NCBI GenBank assembly: GCA_002310155.1
Contig: DBYF01000115.1
Coordinates: 1-8,472, forward strand
DNA from: Mageeibacillus sp. UBA1193
GTDB taxonomy: Bacteria; Bacillota; Clostridia; Saccharofermentanales; Saccharofermentanaceae
Length of the DNA stretch: 8,472 nucleotides
Reading direction: 5' to 3'
The notes under the pieces were generated by a model. It made no database searches and had not been told where the DNA came from. It saw nothing but the letters and a program-made list of their open reading frames with translations. A program made the translations under genes and the position numbers. Shown here piece after piece: positions 6,133-8,472 of the stretch (its first letter is position 1; each line of letters begins with the position of its first letter).

Positions 6133-6551
6133 AACCGTTAGTACGCCAATATGAGATAAGAGATAACGATTTTACTCATGCCGGTGAAGCGAGCAGCTCG
6201 ATGAAGAAGTCCCTGAGCCGTCTCGGAGTCAAGGCAGAAGACATCAAGAGAGCTTCGATCGCCATGTATGAGGCGGAGATTAACGCGGTCATCCACGGAC
6301 ATGGCGGAATGGCTGAAGTTACTGTTCATCCTGATAAAGTCGTTATCGTGATCGAAGACCATGGCCCGGGTATCCCTGATCTGGATCAGGCGATGGTGGC
6401 AGGCTGGTCTACAGCCCCGGATCTGGCCCGTGAAATGGGTTTTGGAGCCGGTATGGGTCTTCCGAATATTAAGAAGAACTGTGATGATCTTAAAATCGAT
6501 ACGAAAGTGGGCGAAGGCACCAGCGTTACGATGGTCATCAATTTTACGTAA
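6129..6551 (+). CDS. RsbW/SpoIIAB-like ATP-binding protein (GHKL fold, HATPase_c_2), probable ATA start
   Basis: A small anti-sigma-factor-type serine kinase domain. Visible GHKL boxes: N box YEAEINAVIHG, G1 box IEDHGPGIPD and G2 box GFGAGMGLPNIKK, then a C-terminal GEGTSVTMVI strand. These bind ATP-Mg in SpoIIAB/RsbW relatives. From ATG 6201 the product is only 116 aa and lacks the first beta strand and helix. The same frame stays open upstream to a stop at 6096-6098, and the added residues (EPLVRQYEIRDNDFTHAGEA) look like the normal family N-terminus. The only well-placed start is ATA 6129, 7 nt after AGGAGG (6116-6121) and overlapping the previous stop codon (ATAG), giving 140 aa. Fallback start: ATG 6201. 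The gene is conserved next to hydrogenase-like proteins in clostridia; its partner is unknown, and a sigma factor or one of the neighbouring DRTGG proteins is plausible. Confidence 0.85.
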   Translation: MEPLVRQYEIRDNDFTHAGEASSSMKKSLSRLGVKAEDIKRASIAMYEAEINAVIHGHGGMAEVTVHPDKVVIVIEDHGPGIPDLDQAMVAGWSTAPDLAREMGFGAGMGLPNIKKNCDDLKIDTKVGEGTSVTMVINFT

Positions 6552-6553
6552 TA

Positions 6554-6580
6554 TGAGAAGGCAGTAAGCTGCCGTTCTCA
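6554..6580 (+). other. Intercistronic hairpin between the kinase-like and hydrogenase-like genes
   Basis: TGAGAAGGCAG (6554-6564) pairs with CTGCCGTTCTCA (6569-6580) as an 11-bp stem with one bulged G (6574) and a TAAG loop. It fills most of the 48-nt gap. No T run follows, so complete termination is unlikely. A role in mRNA processing, stability or differential expression is inferred. Confidence 0.45.
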
Positions 6581-6599
6581 GATAATCGGAGAGAAAACC

Positions 6600-7925
6600 G
6601 TGAAGAAATTACACAGTGTTTCATTGATAGGGGATCTCTGTGTCGGATGTACGACCTGCAGTAAGGGCTGTCCGACTCAGGCTATCCGTGTGCGCGGAGG
6701 TAAGGCGACGATCTACGATATCCGCTGTATCGACTGCGCGCAGTGTATCCGTATCTGCCCCTATCATGCCAAGATCGCCGTAACAGATACGCTCGAGGAG
6801 CGTCTGGCGGCGGCCAGCGGTAAAGTTAAAGTCGCGATCGTAAGTCCCGCTATCTTCTCGCAGTTTGAGAGCAGCGCGACGCGTATCGATGTCCTGAAGT
6901 GTGTCCGTCAGATGGGCTTCGACTATGTTTTTGATGAGTCGATCGGCTACTCGGGATACGTATCGGCAGCCCGTCAGATGCTTCTGGAGAAGCAGGCGGC
7001 GGCAGAGAATATGTCGGAAGACGAGAAGAGCGAGATCTTCCCGATGATCAGTACGACTTGTCCGGTTGTAGTACGCTTGATCCAGATGAAGTACCGTGCC
7101 CTGATCTCCCATCTTGTCACGCTTGATTCACCTCTGGAGCTTACTGCGCAGTATGCCATCGATTATCTTTGCCAGAAACTGCAGATCAAGAAGTCCCTGA
7201 TCTATATCTGCTATATATCTCCCTGCCCTGCGAGAGTTACATCGGTCATTAATCCGCTCTGGAAGAAGAAGTCACTGATCTCGACATGCGTTGGTACTCA
7301 TGATGTATACCCGCAGCTGAGATCGCTTCTGAACAAGATCGAGCACCATGATTCGCTGACACATGAGGAAGAGAGAGCGATCCGCATCTCTGAACCGGAA
7401 GGACTGCAGTGCGCGGCAATTGGTGGTGAATCCACCGGCATGAAGATCGACAACTATCTCTCAGTCGATGGTATCGAGAATGTCATCGATATCCTCGAGG
7501 AGATCGATCGTGAGAACATCAAGAAAATCGCTTATGTTGAGGCGACCTGCTGCTTTGGCGGCTGTATCGGCGGGCCTCTTACGGTCATGAACCGGTTCGC
7601 TGCTCAGGCGAAGCTCCGTGAGCATGTCCATGATTTCTATATGGAAAAGCAGCTGTTCCCGCAGCTGATCGTCCATGAAGAGGACATTATCCCTCAGGTC
7701 TGGGAACTTCCGCTTCCTGAGAACCACGCGATGAGACTTTCGGAGAACATCGGTGAGGCGATGACGAAGTATGAGCAGATCGATGAGATCCTCTCGACAC
7801 TACCGCAGCTCGACTGCGGTGCCTGCGGCGCGCCGTCCTGTGCGGCTATGGCGGAGGACATCGTGCAGGGAAGAGCAAGTATCGATAACTGCATCATCCG
7901 CCAGAAGAGAATGAAAAAGGAGTGA
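6600..7925 (+). CDS. [FeFe]-hydrogenase-like iron-sulfur protein, putative sensory type (HydS-like)
   Basis: A 441-aa cytosolic protein. Residues 14-24 (C14, C17, C20, C24) and 43-53 (C43, C46, C49, C53) form a ferredoxin-type pair of [4Fe-4S] sites. Residues ~75-370 are the Fe_hyd_lg_C catalytic-type domain. The three H-cluster loops are STTCP (C154), ISPCPAR (C209) and ATCCFGGC (C318, C322), so all four cluster ligands are present. Where catalytic enzymes have TSCCP with a proton-relay Cys, this protein has Thr153; the usual PCxxK Lys of loop 2 is Arg. The C-terminal end (C406, C409, C414, C431) is an FeS domain (PF04060-like). Known HydS proteins also carry a PAS domain, absent here. The protein probably senses H2 or redox state and signals to the adjacent kinase-like protein; this is inference. 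The GTG start has GGAGAG (6588-6593) 6 nt upstream. Confidence 0.87.
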   Translation: MKKLHSVSLIGDLCVGCTTCSKGCPTQAIRVRGGKATIYDIRCIDCAQCIRICPYHAKIAVTDTLEERLAAASGKVKVAIVSPAIFSQFESSATRIDVLKCVRQMGFDYVFDESIGYSGYVSAARQMLLEKQAAAENMSEDEKSEIFPMISTTCPVVVRLIQMKYRALISHLVTLDSPLELTAQYAIDYLCQKLQIKKSLIYICYISPCPARVTSVINPLWKKKSLISTCVGTHDVYPQLRSLLNKIEHHDSLTHEEERAIRISEPEGLQCAAIGGESTGMKIDNYLSVDGIENVIDILEEIDRENIKKIAYVEATCCFGGCIGGPLTVMNRFAAQAKLREHVHDFYMEKQLFPQLIVHEEDIIPQVWELPLPENHAMRLSENIGEAMTKYEQIDEILSTLPQLDCGACGAPSCAAMAEDIVQGRASIDNCIIRQKRMKKE

Positions 7926-7954
7926 ACCGGTGCTTTTGCCGGAGAAAAGGTTAT

Positions 7955-8302
7955 ATGAGAACTGTATCTGAAATAATCGAAGCGATGAACCTGAATGTGC
8001 TTACGGAGGTCTTCCGTCCCGATGCCGAGGTGAAGAAGGGCTATGCAGGTGATATGTTAAGCCATGTAATGGCGCATCTTCAGAGTGATGAGTGCTGGTT
8101 TACGATCCTGAACAGCATGAATGTCATCGCTGTAGCTTCACTTAACGAGTGTCCGCTCGTTATACTGACCGAGGCCGTTACTCTTCAGGAAGCCGTCCTG
8201 GAGAAGGCGAAAGCAGAGGAGATCTGTGTCTGCTCTACAGATATGGACACGTATACTGCTTGCGCTGTTCTGAATGGAATTATGGAAACGATGGAGGTCT
8301 GA
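7955..8302 (+). CDS. DRTGG domain protein 2
   Basis: A 115-aa soluble protein with the same domain pattern as the gene at 5776: TVSEIIEAMNLNVL at the start, GYAGDMLSHVMAHL (compare GSDLMSDVMAF), FTILNSMNVIAVASLNECPL, VILTEAVTLQEAVLEKA, and a C-terminal ICVCSTDMDTYTACAVL. Overall identity to the first copy is low by eye, so they are old paralogs. Function is unknown; the domain is regulatory elsewhere. The ATG at 7955 follows GGAGAAAAGG (7941-7950). A GTG at 7922 overlaps the previous stop but has its AAAGGA directly adjacent with no spacing, so I reject it. The gene starts 29 bp after the hydrogenase-like gene and belongs to the same operon. Confidence 0.84.
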   Translation: MRTVSEIIEAMNLNVLTEVFRPDAEVKKGYAGDMLSHVMAHLQSDECWFTILNSMNVIAVASLNECPLVILTEAVTLQEAVLEKAKAEEICVCSTDMDTYTACAVLNGIMETMEV

Positions 8303-8311
8303 CCTTCCGAG

Positions 8312-8472
8312 ATGGCCATTTTTGTATGTGATCTTCATATGCATTCAGCCGTTTCCCCGTGTGCCGAAAATGACATGACACCGGGGAATATGGTTTCTAT
8401 GGCCATGCTCAACGGGCTCGATGTTATCGCGATCACTGACCATTGCTGCGCGAGAAACTGCGAGGCGGCAGT
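8312..8472 (+). CDS. PHP domain phosphoesterase, N-terminal part (3' end cut by window)
   Basis: 53 complete codons before the window ends. They hold the first two PHP metal-binding motifs: DLHMHS (HxH at residues 9-11) and ITDHC (Asp-His), with MAMLNGLDVIA between them. PHP proteins are metal-dependent phosphoesterases; members beside hydrogenase-like genes are of unknown substrate. The usual fourth residue of TDHN is Cys here (TDHCC), and a further Cys follows (RNC). The start at ATG 8312 is only 9 bp after the preceding stop. The nearest GGAGG (8293-8297) is 14 nt away, longer than ideal, so translation may be coupled to the upstream gene. Downstream catalytic residues cannot be checked. 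Confidence 0.85.
   Translation, partial: MAIFVCDLHMHSAVSPCAENDMTPGNMVSMAMLNGLDVIAITDHCCARNCEAA

Noticed and set aside
7922..7954. GTG start for DRTGG protein 2 overlapping the stop of the hydrogenase-like gene
   Set aside because: The purine-rich sequence directly abuts the GTG with no spacing, while ATG 7955 has GGAG and AAGG upstream and begins at the family N-terminus.

Overview
The window looks like chromosomal DNA of an anaerobic Firmicute of the class Clostridia. I base this on the rsmF-type/rdgB and pheB-hom gene pairs, purine-rich Shine-Dalgarno sites ahead of most genes, and above all the DRTGG / GHKL kinase / hydrogenase-like / DRTGG / PHP gene run, a cluster known from hydrogen-producing clostridia. 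Genus cannot be fixed from the sequence. There are no insertion sequences, CRISPR arrays, tRNAs or rRNAs.

Layout. (1) 1-1139, + strand: the 3' end of an RsmF-type rRNA m5C methyltransferase gene, then rdgB/HAM1, an (d)ITP/XTP pyrophosphatase. (2) 1219-2899, + strand: an ACT-domain protein of the PheB/UPF0735 family followed 7 bp later by homoserine dehydrogenase, a small amino-acid pair. An imperfect palindrome and repeated GTGNAC-type half-sites lie upstream. (3) 2939-3559, + strand: a monocistronic conserved-looking protein of unknown function with its own extended -10 promoter. It ends in a strong bidirectional terminator (3590-3623) shared with the convergent gene. (4) 3649-5559, - strand: a long (636 aa), divergent glutamine synthetase with GSI-type catalytic residues, a ~14-residue insertion in the active-site region and a C-terminal extension. 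It has its own extended -10 promoter. (5) 5776-8472, + strand, divergent from the synthetase: DRTGG protein 1, an RsbW/SpoIIAB-like ATP-binding protein, a 441-aa [FeFe]-hydrogenase-like iron-sulfur protein, DRTGG protein 2, and the start of a PHP phosphoesterase gene cut by the window edge.

Region 5 is the most interesting part. The hydrogenase-like protein keeps the four H-cluster cysteines but has Thr where catalytic enzymes have the proton-relay Cys. That fits a sensory or regulatory (HydS-like) role rather than bulk H2 turnover. The kinase-like protein next to it, the paired DRTGG proteins and the PHP enzyme would form a redox/H2 signalling module; in relatives, genes for the electron-bifurcating hydrogenase often follow, here beyond the window. 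The kinase-like gene appears to begin at a non-canonical ATA codon placed 7 nt after a perfect AGGAGG. Two RNA hairpins (5' leader and intercistronic) may shape expression of this operon.
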